Shown piece after piece: positions 53,601 to 61,293 of a DNA stretch of 64,000 nucleotides. Numbering within the stretch: the first letter of the stretch is position 1; each line of letters starts with the position of its first letter. The position numbers were made by a program, and so were the translations under genes. A model generated the notes under the pieces. It had not been told where the DNA came from. It was given only the letters and a program-made list of their open reading frames with translations, and made no database searches. Source of the stretch: an uncultured Saprospiraceae bacterium (GTDB lineage: Bacteria; Bacteroidota; Bacteroidia; Chitinophagales; Saprospiraceae); NCBI GenBank assembly GCA_937921775.1, contig CAKZUK010000190.1, positions 1 to 64,000 on the forward strand, read 5' to 3'.

Positions 53601-54140
53601 AAGTTGAATTATCTATTTGGATTTTTTAAGGAATCTAAAGAAGTCGGTGCTTATTATAAACGGGTAAAAAATATCCCAGATGCTTTTCTATTGACCAATA
53701 TTGTTGATGCTATGCTGGTGCGAAATGAAGAAGTGGAGACTGCTGCCTTTGAAAAAATAATCGAGAATCCCTATCAATGGAATCGATTATTGAGAGCAGC
53801 AGATTACGAAAATAATTTGGATAAAATTCCAGCTCACTTGATTACGCAAGAAAAAATAGTCGAATCAATTGCCGCAAGAAATATTCAGGATGATAATGAT
53901 GTAATGACGAACTTTGAAATAATTGATACTAGAAAACATAGCCACTCTGGTAAAGATTATAAGGTGTATCTTTTTACTTTTGGTGTAAGGGGTTATACGG
54001 GAACTTACGTTGGCCTATGTAGTCAACCTATTGATAAGGCTCAAATTTTTGAAAATTATTTTGACTATAATACAACACCATACGAAGCTGAAAAAAAGGA
54101 AACTATCATTGCTGATTTTTTGTCGAATTGGGCAGAATAA
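50658..54140 (+). CDS. Giant TraB/GumN-family protein with long C-terminal extension
   Basis: 1160 residues. Signal peptide 1-19 (ITAISFAQ). Residues about 24-290 form a TraB/GumN (ChaN-like/Tiki-type) domain: LLWEITGNDLDKPSYIFGTMH (positions 25-45, the GTMH motif), EINID (about 75) and FCAVGTAHLPGKEGMLEELK (about 255-274, the GTAHLxG motif). The next ~500 residues contain at least two repeated beta units with a hydrophobic xFP motif (NVAFPFEPSEK near 467; YAMNFPGKVYRE near 622). From about 770 to the end the protein is helical, with HEAT-like hairpins. Typical TraB/GumN proteins have 280-320 residues, so this is an unusual fusion. Tiki proteins are metalloproteases; activity here is unknown. 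Confidence 0.85.
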   Translation: MKLLLTLLLSFITAISFAQVDKSKHALLWEITGNDLDKPSYIFGTMHVQDERAHEFTDSTLLCLDATDAFAMEINIDSIIYDILEIYLNGDTTNVLKGMLSPEAYDRLNKKIIKQTGKSLDEMDNKDPQFVEGLLIDWDEPDYTVKKDQMVDLYLMKRASEQGHRTYGLEKMEDYLGVTQSYFKLFEDESDTTEVSEGDKNLAYERLIKIYQRGDLGEVESTFVNKESQTEFDIEMLDNRNKKMVLGLMRLMKSQTVFCAVGTAHLPGKEGMLEELKRQGYKVRKVKADFEGYANTYEKTVTKLWQTFESKTHLYKVKAPGEALSLKDQVKEIGPNSLAHLNMDLLDQHVYIHMVMDLAAMIGDVAVDSIEEKFLENWTGGKGNELLKSMDVTRTGKAGKRFFTKDESGNDVIWEVFVKGKLVYVFSALKEGGMVPKDSYEAFFESIEFTEEEWQKYEFKQGAFNVAFPFEPSEKRVPVKMEYESKSGREMILKSQVCRDPLKSITYLARYSNMDEGMAVDENKAWLMATLTLMTERLGKPDVVIDSLMLQGLFAYKASYVLKQTLFEVYVFNRGNRGMILGVEHPKTGNYEKEKERFYNSLELRPLQESTFSPVAFEEGTYAMNFPGKVYRERIEMDGYPYYDKYEYAAIDSMHSGNFEMDVFFYNPYYMPTSKDSTVSNFSKKTFYSDENSSAIDTVFQGRKAVYIRTPNEKSDNIIYELLFHNGIYLFDLTVNISKELNEDIAWQFFNSFKNNNPHGKDYLIKDKKDLLFKGLEAKDTVALDHALKAMDFVELSPKDLPRIYKTLEKKISGNDERVGQVKSVLLREFQYTNDETTIAFIEKIFYKNKKNRRLQLDALNTLATFKSKRAFDLFFKLSADLPKDKTVNLVHATLFNNFLDTMSLTMNYVDPMLRLTDDPSFSFYVYDVFLRACYSDSNYVEMVKPCLPKLLAEANTIVTTNKLEEAQDSIVEFDFYSHLNKLNYLFGFFKESKEVGAYYKRVKNIPDAFLLTNIVDAMLVRNEEVETAAFEKIIENPYQWNRLLRAADYENNLDKIPAHLITQEKIVESIAARNIQDDNDVMTNFEIIDTRKHSHSGKDYKVYLFTFGVRGYTGTYVGLCSQPIDKAQIFENYFDYNTTPYEAEKKETIIADFLSNWAE

Positions 54141-54265
54141 GTATTGAGGTATCTGAGCTGTAAGAGATTACTGTGAGATTGATTTATTTGGTGAGGAACG
54201 TTTTTCTTTGGTATATTTCTTACATTTAGGTGTTGAGAAAACTGCCTTCATCTAAACCAAATGTT

Positions 54266-55009
54266 ATGCTTAGGATACATGCTGCTTATCATAAATGCCT
54301 GACGATGTATTTTATTCGTGTAATGGAAAAATCGATAAGCAAGTCATTGCTCAGAAGAAGATCTCGTTATTTTCATTATGAAAGTATTGAAGGTTGGTTT
54401 TATAATAATGCAAAACAATATCGGGTAGCTTCTACAAATAGTTTTGCAATAGAAACTAATCGATTGAGCGAGGAATACCGAATCACTCGATTTGTACGTG
54501 ACCCACGTGATCTAGTTGTGTCTGGATATTTCTATCATAAACGAGGTGCGGAACCTTGGTTTAGAATGAAAAATCCAACCAACAAATATTGGGAACCCAT
54601 TAATGGTAATCTACCTAAGAACATGCCCTTAGGAATTTCCTATGCTGAATATCTGAGTGGACTTTCATTGGAAGAGGGACTAATGGCTGAGATTGAATTT
54701 CGAAAACATCATCTCACTTCTTATCGGACATGGGAAGAGAATGAGTTTATAAAAATTTTTCGTTACGAAGATATTCTTGGTAACGAAGTGGAAACCTTTA
54801 AAGCGATTGCTGATCACTTACAACTCAATCCCATCGAAAAAAAGAAGGTAATTTATTTTGCAAAAAAATACGCTTACTCTCCTAAGAAAAAAGATAGCCA
54901 TGTACGTAATCCAAATCCTAGTCAGTGGAAAGAACACTTTACACCAAAATTAGAAACATTTTTCGAAACGGAATATAGCGATATACTAGAACGGTATGGC
55001 TATACTTGA
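54266..55009 (+). CDS. Sulfotransferase-like protein
   Basis: 247 residues from the ATG at 54266; a GTG 36 bp earlier (54230) could add 12. The N-terminal LRIHAAYHKCLTMYFIRVM stands where the 5'-phosphosulfate-binding loop (xPKSGTTxx / HKCGTT) lies. RITRFVRDPRDLVVSGYFYHKRG (from about 83; Arg, Ser and the downstream Ser conserved) matches the 3'-phosphate-binding motif of PAPS, and the C-terminal RNPNPSQWKEHFTPKLETFF matches the RxGxxGxWKxxFT motif region. It probably transfers sulfate from PAPS to a carbohydrate or small acceptor; which one cannot be told. It is isolated between a TraB-like gene and a repeat. Bacterial cytosolic sulfotransferases are patchy in distribution, consistent with transfer. 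Confidence 0.8.
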   Translation: MLRIHAAYHKCLTMYFIRVMEKSISKSLLRRRSRYFHYESIEGWFYNNAKQYRVASTNSFAIETNRLSEEYRITRFVRDPRDLVVSGYFYHKRGAEPWFRMKNPTNKYWEPINGNLPKNMPLGISYAEYLSGLSLEEGLMAEIEFRKHHLTSYRTWEENEFIKIFRYEDILGNEVETFKAIADHLQLNPIEKKKVIYFAKKYAYSPKKKDSHVRNPNPSQWKEHFTPKLETFFETEYSDILERYGYT

Positions 55010-55150
55010 TGTACCGCTCCGCTGAGAAACTTGCTCACTAAGATAGCTCCGCGATAAAGCGTTGCGATCGAGTGAAGTCTCTCAGAGGAAGGGTCTAATA
55101 AAATTACCAAAGGTAAGTCAATCTCTTAGCCCAGCGATCTCATTGTAGGG
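55010..55150. repeat. Dispersed intergenic repeat, family shared with 60960-61150 (copy 1)
   Basis: CGATCGAGTGAAGTCTCTCAG (about 55067-55086) followed by GGAAGGGTCTA and the hairpin TTACC-AAA-GGTAA (55104-55116). The counterpart at 60990-61046 reads CGGTCGAGTGAAAGGCCCTC and ends with TTCGCC-AAA-GGCGAA. The paired stem bases differ in step in the two copies. No gene. Confidence 0.55.
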
Positions 55151-55159
55151 CAGTCTCAC

Positions 55160-56668
55160 TTAGTCAAAGATATAACGCACACCAAACCGTATACCCAAAC
55201 TAGCATGCTTCTCCTTGACCGGATTCTTATCCGTAGAAAAAAGTGTTTCAAAACGGAAACCCGGCGAGAAATGTACCTGAAAATTGTCAGACACATTATA
55301 AGCTGCATTCAAGCCAATAAAAGGTTGAACACCGATATTGGTTTTGAACCATTTGTCTTCATCCGCTTCCAAGTCGTAAAACGAATCACTCGCTGTGCTT
55401 GAAATATCACCAGTATACTTGGCAGATATATTCGCATAGATGCCACCTTCAATACCAACAGACCAAGGCTCGTATTCAAACTGATAGCCAATGATGACTG
55501 GTATGTCAATTAAGTGAATGTAGTTATAATGTTTTTTTGTGAATTCGTTAGTAGTGATTGAGGGAACATTTCCAAATATGGTGTCTCTTTCTCCCGTAAT
55601 GGTGTTGACTGTGATTTCTTTTGCAGCCCAAGTACTGTCAATAGTAGTTAAGCTTGAGTTACTACTAAACACACTAGCAATCCGAGTATACTCGACACCA
55701 CTTCTAAGATATAAATGTTTGTTACTATAGACAGATATTCCAAGGCCTAAGTGAGCGGTTTCTAATTGTTTTTCCGATGTATTTCTTTCGGCTGTATAAT
55801 TGACACCGATGGTATCATTTGTGGATAACTCACTGGTCGATTTACTAACTCCACCATAAACGCCAATTCCAACTCGTAGTTTTTTAGTCGCCTTCTTTAA
55901 TCGACTTAAGTTTTTTACATAAGTGTCTAAAGCATTTTTTTGTTGCGACTCAGGAATTTTAGAATCATCTCTTTGATCGATAACACTTGCATTTAAAGCT
56001 TGAATTAATAAAGTATTGGTCAGTGACTTTCTATCTGCTGCGATTAGGGCTTTTTCCTTTTGTGTAAAGGCTTCTTTGTTAGTCGGAAGGGGAGTGGTCT
56101 CCTTGCTTGTAATAGGCGTTTTCTCGTTATAAAGATCAGAAGCTATAGCATCCTTTTTATTACTCTGATTAGATTGACTACTTGCGGTGCTTGGACTTTT
56201 TTTCTGTGAAATAGACTTTGTCTTCGTTGTTAGGCTTGAAGCTGTAGTGTCCTTATTACTTGCCGTATTTAGACGGGTTTCTACTTTCTCAAAATCGCTT
56301 TCAGTTAGCTCTAAAATGCTAGGATTTGTTTTTACATCGTCAGCCGTTGTGCCAATTGACATAGCGGTAACTTGATTGTTTAGGTCAGTTTGATCGCTAC
56401 TTCCTATTGGTTCGGTTATAATGCTGGTAGCTGAAGTAGTGGCTTCGGTCGACTTGTTAGCACTAGTATTATTTCCTTGCTTGAAATTAAAAAGACCAAT
56501 GGCAGTTACACCAACTAAAAGTCCAAGTAAGAAAAACCAGAAAACCTTACGGTTGCCTTTTTCTTCCTTTACGTGCGGGTATACGTTGGCCCACAAAGCA
56601 TCGGTATCTACCGTAACTTCGAGCCCATCGAATTGCTCACGTGCGTGTTTTTCAAATTCAGTATTCAT
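55160..56668 (-). CDS. Predicted anti-sigma / outer-membrane beta-barrel fusion protein
   Basis: 502 residues. Residues 1-42 are a short cytoplasmic segment (MNTEFEKHAREQFDGLEV...ALWANVYP), followed by a membrane helix (about 44-65, VFWFFLLGLLVGVTAIGLFNF), a ~180-residue Ser/Thr/Lys-rich low-complexity linker (about 70-255), and a C-terminal PorT/OMP_b-brl-like barrel domain (about 262-502, LRVGIGVYGGVSKS to HASLGIRFGVRYIFD). The start codon overlaps the ECF sigma stop by 4 bp (ATGA), the typical layout of a sigma/anti-sigma pair, and the N-terminal TM protein is in the expected place. Whether it spans both membranes or is a chimera is the interesting question. Repressor activity is inferred from context. 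Confidence 0.75.
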   Translation of the reverse strand: MNTEFEKHAREQFDGLEVTVDTDALWANVYPHVKEEKGNRKVFWFFLLGLLVGVTAIGLFNFKQGNNTSANKSTEATTSATSIITEPIGSSDQTDLNNQVTAMSIGTTADDVKTNPSILELTESDFEKVETRLNTASNKDTTASSLTTKTKSISQKKSPSTASSQSNQSNKKDAIASDLYNEKTPITSKETTPLPTNKEAFTQKEKALIAADRKSLTNTLLIQALNASVIDQRDDSKIPESQQKNALDTYVKNLSRLKKATKKLRVGIGVYGGVSKSTSELSTNDTIGVNYTAERNTSEKQLETAHLGLGISVYSNKHLYLRSGVEYTRIASVFSSNSSLTTIDSTWAAKEITVNTITGERDTIFGNVPSITTNEFTKKHYNYIHLIDIPVIIGYQFEYEPWSVGIEGGIYANISAKYTGDISSTASDSFYDLEADEDKWFKTNIGVQPFIGLNAAYNVSDNFQVHFSPGFRFETLFSTDKNPVKEKHASLGIRFGVRYIFD

Positions 56669-57216
56669 ATTCTAAGTCTGATTTTTTCTTTTGTGATTAA
56701 TATTTTTTTCAAGGAAGCACGTGCTCTTGTAAGTTGAGAGCGGGACGTACTTTCTGTAATGCTGAGCATCTCACCAATCTCTTTGTGGCTATATCCTTCG
56801 ATAGCGTAGAGATTGAAAATGGTGCGGTATGAATCTGGAAGTTGGTTGATTATTTCCATTAATTCCGCAGCTGCCATGTTGGAGTATGCACCAGGTTCAA
56901 CCGAATTTTCAGGTTGATCATCAATAGTGTAAAGCTCATTTTTAAAACTGTTTTTACTAAAATATTTAATCGCAGTGTTGATAACAATTCGTTTCATCCA
57001 GGCCTCAAACGTGCCTTGTTCTTTGTAGTTGGTGATCGATTTTAATATTTGAATCAATGCTTCCTGTAAAATATCTTTTGAACTAGATTGATCCTTTGTA
57101 TATCGTCGACTCACCGCCATCAAAAGCCCTGAGTACTGAACGACCAGTGCTTTCTGAAAACGAGGCTCTTGCTTTTTGCAACCTCGTATTATTTCTTGGG
57201 GGGTGTATTTTTTCAA
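56665..57216 (-). CDS. ECF RNA polymerase sigma factor (sigma-70 family)
   Basis: 183 residues. Region 2 (about 20-90) has YSGLLMAVSRRYTKD, the SSKDILQEALIQILKSI promoter-melting helix and GTFEAWMKRIVINTAIKYF; region 4 (about 115-170) has LPDSYRTIFNLYAIEGYSHKEIGEMLSITESTSRSQLTRARASLKKIL, the helix-turn-helix. Regions 1.1 and 3 are absent, as in ECF factors. It is translationally coupled to the anti-sigma-like fusion gene. Target promoters are unknown; the neighbouring lipoprotein gene is upstream on the same strand. Confidence 0.93.
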   Translation of the reverse strand: MKKYTPQEIIRGCKKQEPRFQKALVVQYSGLLMAVSRRYTKDQSSSKDILQEALIQILKSITNYKEQGTFEAWMKRIVINTAIKYFSKNSFKNELYTIDDQPENSVEPGAYSNMAAAELMEIINQLPDSYRTIFNLYAIEGYSHKEIGEMLSITESTSRSQLTRARASLKKILITKEKIRLRI

Positions 57217-57250
57217 ATCGAATTTTTTTTCGTTTTAGTTTTCTAAAACT

Positions 57251-57281
57251 GCTGACGAAGTAAGCTTAGGACTTCGTCAGC
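57251..57281 (-). terminator. Hairpin after the regulatory-domain lipoprotein gene
   Basis: GCTGACGAAGT (57251-57261) pairs with ACTTCGTCAGC (57271-57281). It lies 8 bp past the stop of the 57290 gene and upstream of the ECF sigma gene. T-tract is short and split. Confidence 0.65.
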
Positions 57282-57289
57282 AATTTGTT

Positions 57290-59146
57290 TTAATCTCTGA
57301 ATATACTGAATGTGATATCTATATCTTTGGTGACATTGCTTGTCGTTCCACTATCGTAAAAGTCTAAGGTTCCACTAATGGTACCAGTTACAAGTTCGCC
57401 AACAGCTCCGAATACCTGAATGTCAAGTTGCGAAAAAGTACAAGAGCCAATACCACAACTAGAGTTTAAAAATCCTCCGGTAGTTGATGGTACTACTATA
57501 TTGCTATACTGTATATTTGAGTTGTCATATGAAGCTGGAGCTATTTCTGTAACATCTATTAAGCTAAATTGAACAAGCTCGTTGTTTGGACCCGGTATTT
57601 GAGCACTTAATGTTAGCGTATCAGTTCCTGCGTCATAGCCAAAAGACACGCTAGGATAAGTGGTCATGTCGCCTTCTATGTCTACGATTAACCATTCTGG
57701 CAACGTATTATCACAAGCTGTAATAGTACCGAGATCTAAAGGATATGTAATGTTATAATTTGCTTGATCACTTACCTTTAGATCATCAATATTGCCAGCT
57801 AAAACTGTTAACTCACTTTGATTAGTACAATTGAGAAGAATCATCGAGACATTGCTACCATCTTCTATATAAAATGAGTAGTTATTCCCATTTAAGTTAA
57901 TTTCTAGCCAACCATTCGTAACAGGACTTCCAGCGCAGTCTAGCACAGTAGCAGTGATGTCTATTTCCTGACTTGTATTGGTAAGGTTAAAAGTTCCCAA
58001 ATCAAAACAGGTTGTCGTATCGGTGGATGTAGGGATAGGGCCGATGTTAGTAGTGTATAATTCTGTACAGTACCAGTTTTCGAAAACATTCAGTTCAAGA
58101 ATTTCATTTGCAGGAAGTTTACCAGAGAACTCCCCATTGCTATTGGTCCATCCCATCCTTGACACTCCACTTGAAAGAATAGTTATTTTAATGTTTGCAT
58201 TGGCGAGTGGAGTACCAGTAGAACTCAAAACAATCCCGCATGCTTTGGCCACATCAAATGGAGCATCGCAATTCCAAAAAGAAAAATGTGAGACTTCACC
58301 TATATATTCAGCACCTTGTAAAGTTGCACTTCCTTCGATTACCCACATTCCAACTGACTCATTAAAATACCAAAGTGGAATGGTCGCAGGAGCATTAGCT
58401 AATAATTCAGTAGGAACAGGAAATGTGAGTGTAGCCTTTTTATCGTTGCCAAGATTGAGGGCTTCACCGTTGCTTCCTTCTAACTCCACAGCCATCATAC
58501 CAAATGAGGCTAGAGCTACCTCTTCAAATGTATCCCCATTTCCTTGTACACCGCCAGGCATAAGACCTTGTAAGCCACCTGGCATAATCTCTTGCAAGTT
58601 AGTCGCAGTAGGATCAATCCAACGAGCTGCAACTTCAACCGTTCCTTCATAAGGATTGCCATCGGCATCAACTACACCATTAGCAGGAAAGTCAATGCTG
58701 ATTCCTTCAGGACTACTAATGAGCGCACCCTCACCTGAAGGGAAGTTACCAATATTACTTTTATCAAGTAATGTAATTTTTACATAGTTGACAGAACCTT
58801 CCTCTGGAAAAAATCGATCGGAGCCCGGGAAGAATCCATTTTTGTTGACCTCAACATAGGCGCCAAGTTTGTTCATACTTATGTCCTTGAAAACGAAACG
58901 CCCTTTGTCATCAGTGTTTGTATTATTGTTATCCAAGGTCACCGCAGCGTTCGAAATCGGAGTGCCTGATTCGTCATAAACTTCACCAAAAAGCGTAGCG
59001 ATGACCTCAATGACTGCAGGTTCATAGTCCACTTCTGTAATGATGGGAGGAGTAATTGTAGTGGTGGTAGTTAGATTCTCTTCTATGTTTTTGCGGCAAG
59101 CAAAAAAGGTGAGAAGGACTAAGGTTAACAGAGTTAATTTTTTCAT
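57290..59146 (-). CDS. Lipoprotein with carboxypeptidase-regulatory-like domains
   Basis: 618 residues from ATG at 59146, giving signal MKKLTLLTLVLLTFFAC with lipobox Cys 17; in-frame codons upstream (to 59197) have no fitting start context. A first carboxypeptidase-regulatory-like domain (about 45-125: IATLFGEVYDESGTPISNAAVTLDN at positions 49-73, then LGAYVEVNKNGFFPGSDRFF) precedes a beta-rich region (about 130-300, ALISSPEGISIDFPANGVVDADGNPYEG...) that resembles SusD/SRPBCC-less surface anchors, and a second regulatory-like unit (about 300-360, CGIVLSSTGTPLANANI). The C-terminal half is all-beta. Probably exposed on the surface; substrate unknown. Lies 73 bp upstream of the ECF sigma gene on the same strand, with a hairpin between. 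Confidence 0.8.
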   Translation of the reverse strand: MKKLTLLTLVLLTFFACRKNIEENLTTTTTITPPIITEVDYEPAVIEVIATLFGEVYDESGTPISNAAVTLDNNNTNTDDKGRFVFKDISMNKLGAYVEVNKNGFFPGSDRFFPEEGSVNYVKITLLDKSNIGNFPSGEGALISSPEGISIDFPANGVVDADGNPYEGTVEVAARWIDPTATNLQEIMPGGLQGLMPGGVQGNGDTFEEVALASFGMMAVELEGSNGEALNLGNDKKATLTFPVPTELLANAPATIPLWYFNESVGMWVIEGSATLQGAEYIGEVSHFSFWNCDAPFDVAKACGIVLSSTGTPLANANIKITILSSGVSRMGWTNSNGEFSGKLPANEILELNVFENWYCTELYTTNIGPIPTSTDTTTCFDLGTFNLTNTSQEIDITATVLDCAGSPVTNGWLEINLNGNNYSFYIEDGSNVSMILLNCTNQSELTVLAGNIDDLKVSDQANYNITYPLDLGTITACDNTLPEWLIVDIEGDMTTYPSVSFGYDAGTDTLTLSAQIPGPNNELVQFSLIDVTEIAPASYDNSNIQYSNIVVPSTTGGFLNSSCGIGSCTFSQLDIQVFGAVGELVTGTISGTLDFYDSGTTSNVTKDIDITFSIFRD

Positions 59147-59405
59147 TATCTTATATTTTTCGAAGAAGGATTTTTCAAAATACTGTTTAATTTTCATAGC
59201 TGGGAGTTTTAAACCCTCTATTTTTTGTGCTCTAGTAAGCTGCGCCTATAGGTATATTCCTATTAAAATCGAATTCGCTGCATGAGGATTGTTTTTTGCA
59301 AAAAAAAATGAGCTTGACTTGAAGGAGGAATAGTGACAGGAGTGAACGAAGAATAGCAAGAACAAAATTTATGGAAACGGAAAAAGATAATTTAGCGTTC
59401 TAGCT
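59147..59405. other. Intergenic region, no gene recognised
   Basis: Contains the leader of the 59146 lipoprotein gene and the region past the oxidoreductase stop. AT-rich; I see no strong hairpin or promoter match. Confidence 0.35.
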
Positions 59406-60650
59406 TCAACTAAAACGACTAAGATCAAATAAAGTCATAGGCAAACTAGCTTTCTCTCTATCCACCAACTCCTGCACTAACTTTCCCGTGGCCGGCCCCA
59501 AACTCAATCCCATCATCGCATGCCCAGCCGCGACAACAACATTGTCATACTTCGGCGCTTTACCAATATACGGAAGCCCATCTGGCGTACAAGGTCGCAA
59601 GCCACTCCAAACTTTCTGAGGCAAGTTTTGACGAAAGTCATAGTCCGGATAATAATTGGGAATTGATTTGACAATACCTTTTACACGTTTAGAGTTGACG
59701 GATAAATCCAAACCCGCAATTTCCATCGTGCCACCAAATCTTAGATTATTCCCCATCGGAGTCACGGCCACTTTTGCTTCGGTGAGAATGGAAGGGTAAT
59801 TTAAATTGTTTTTCAAATCCTTTATCGTAAAGCTATAGCCCTTGCCGCCTTGTAGGGAAAGTTGCACTCCCAAACCTTTCCCAAGTTGAGGTGTCCAAGA
59901 ACCACCTGCCAAGATATATTGATCCGCATGATAGATTCCTTTGTTGCTTGATAAGCCCGTAATCTTTCCTTTTTCAGAAATGAAATTATTGACCTCTACG
60001 CCATGTTGAATGATAGCACCTCGTTCTACCAAAACCTTTTTGAGTCCACTCATCAATAAGTCTGGCGACAAATGCGCATCACTGGGATAGTGTATGCCTC
60101 CACGAATATCAAGTCGATTATTTGGTTCCATAGCTTGCACCTCAGCAGCAGTCAATCGTTTAGTCACCATCTCAAACTGCTTCGCTTGCTCCGCAACTTC
60201 CAATTCTTCCTCTTCCGCTTTCGCCGTTTTGTACAACATCAAAATACCTTTTTCCTTAAAGGAAAATTCAAAAGATTCTTCTTCCGCCATTTGCTGATAC
60301 AAACCCTTGCTCATCATGTTGTAATCCAATATTAACTTCATGGAGCGTCTTACATTTTCCTCATTCGCCGAGCGATAGAATTTCCAAGCCCAAGTCAATA
60401 AATCTAAATCCATTCGCGGCTTAATATAAAAGGGGCTCTCTGAATTAAACATCCAACGAATCCCCTTAGCCACAATACCTGGAGAAGCTAGTGGAATGAT
60501 ATGGCTAGGCGTAATCATTCCAGCATTGCCATAAGAGCAGCCGTCTTTTAGGTCGCTTTTGTCTAAAATAATAATTTCGTGTCCAGCCTTTTGTAGATAG
60601 TAAGCGGCGCATAATCCTGTGATGCCTGCTCCTATGATGATGATTCTCAT
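59406..60650 (-). CDS. DadA-like FAD-dependent D-amino-acid dehydrogenase family protein
   Basis: 414 residues. The Rossmann dinucleotide motif is IIIGAGITGLCAAYYLQKAG (about 3-22). YGNAGMITPSHIIPLASPG (about 39-57) is the DadA/D-hydroxyproline-dehydrogenase signature. AGGSWTPQLGKGLG (about 244) and LRPCTPDGLPYIGKAPKYDNVVVAAGHAMMGLSLGPATGKL (about 349-389) are the FAD and substrate regions. It likely oxidises D-amino acids or D-hydroxyproline to the keto/imino acid, but the substrate and electron acceptor cannot be assigned. Single gene. Confidence 0.88.
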   Translation of the reverse strand: MRIIIIGAGITGLCAAYYLQKAGHEIIILDKSDLKDGCSYGNAGMITPSHIIPLASPGIVAKGIRWMFNSESPFYIKPRMDLDLLTWAWKFYRSANEENVRRSMKLILDYNMMSKGLYQQMAEEESFEFSFKEKGILMLYKTAKAEEEELEVAEQAKQFEMVTKRLTAAEVQAMEPNNRLDIRGGIHYPSDAHLSPDLLMSGLKKVLVERGAIIQHGVEVNNFISEKGKITGLSSNKGIYHADQYILAGGSWTPQLGKGLGVQLSLQGGKGYSFTIKDLKNNLNYPSILTEAKVAVTPMGNNLRFGGTMEIAGLDLSVNSKRVKGIVKSIPNYYPDYDFRQNLPQKVWSGLRPCTPDGLPYIGKAPKYDNVVVAAGHAMMGLSLGPATGKLVQELVDREKASLPMTLFDLSRFS

Positions 60651-60756
60651 TTTTTTTGTTTGTATGCTTTAGTTAGAACATATTTCTAATGCTCAGGCAA
60701 ATATAAAAAAATGATGACTATTCAGAGTGAATTATACTAAAACGGGTGTTTCGGAT

Positions 60757-60890
60757 TCCGGACTGAACAGGCCGACCAAGAATGTTGTTTTCTTATACCT
60801 TGGCTTTTAAACACTTGTTTAGAATTTTACATTTAGACCCTGTTCCAAAGACCAAAATCAATTATAGGTCAGCCTGTGAAGTCCGAGATC
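60757..60890. repeat. Dispersed repeat (copy B, related to 10661-10956)
   Basis: GAACAGGCCGACC (60766-60778) at one end and GGTCAGCCTGT (about 60868-60878) with ATTGATTTTGG/CAAAATCAAT and TGTTCC nearby at the other. In reverse it matches copy A's left end (GACC...ATTGATTTTGG...GGAACAAGG). Shorter than copy A (about 120 bp versus 296 bp), so the interiors differ. Confidence 0.5.
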
Positions 60891-60959
60891 CGAAATCCAG
60901 ATGAATTTTACCTTTTGACGAAAAGAACTGAAGAGTTACAAAAAATGATGATAAACCAA

Positions 60960-61150
60960 TAGGAGTCCGCGGGCTCTGCAATAGCGCGCCACGGTCGAGT
61001 GAAAGGCCCTCAGCGAAGCGATCTATCAGATTCGCCAAAGGCGAACCGGTATCTCAACAAAGTGATTCCGTACGGGTAGGCCGTAGCCTTTTCGGGAGAT
61101 GAAGACTTGACGAAGGATCTGGCGTAGGACTAGCGAAGCGGTCTCGCACC
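60960..61150. repeat. Dispersed intergenic repeat, copy 2
   Basis: Shares about 60 bp with 55067-55125, including TCGAGTGAA, CTCAGCGAAGCG and the hairpin TTCGCC-AAA-GGCGAA (61031-61045). A shorter echo (GCGAAGCGATCTGACAGAG) lies near 21100-21118. The rest of this 643-bp gap (60651-61293) has no gene I can support. A poly-T stretch and a TATATTTAC box near 61230-61255 may be the promoter of the next gene. Confidence 0.5.
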
Positions 61151-61293
61151 CCCTAGGGTATAAACACCTAATTTGCAAAGTCAATACGTTAAAAATAACA
61201 TTAATATTTCATTTTAGTTGGAGCATAGTTTTTTTTTTGTAGTATATTTACATAACAGCGTGTTGCTTAATACCACAAAACAAACCACCTCAA

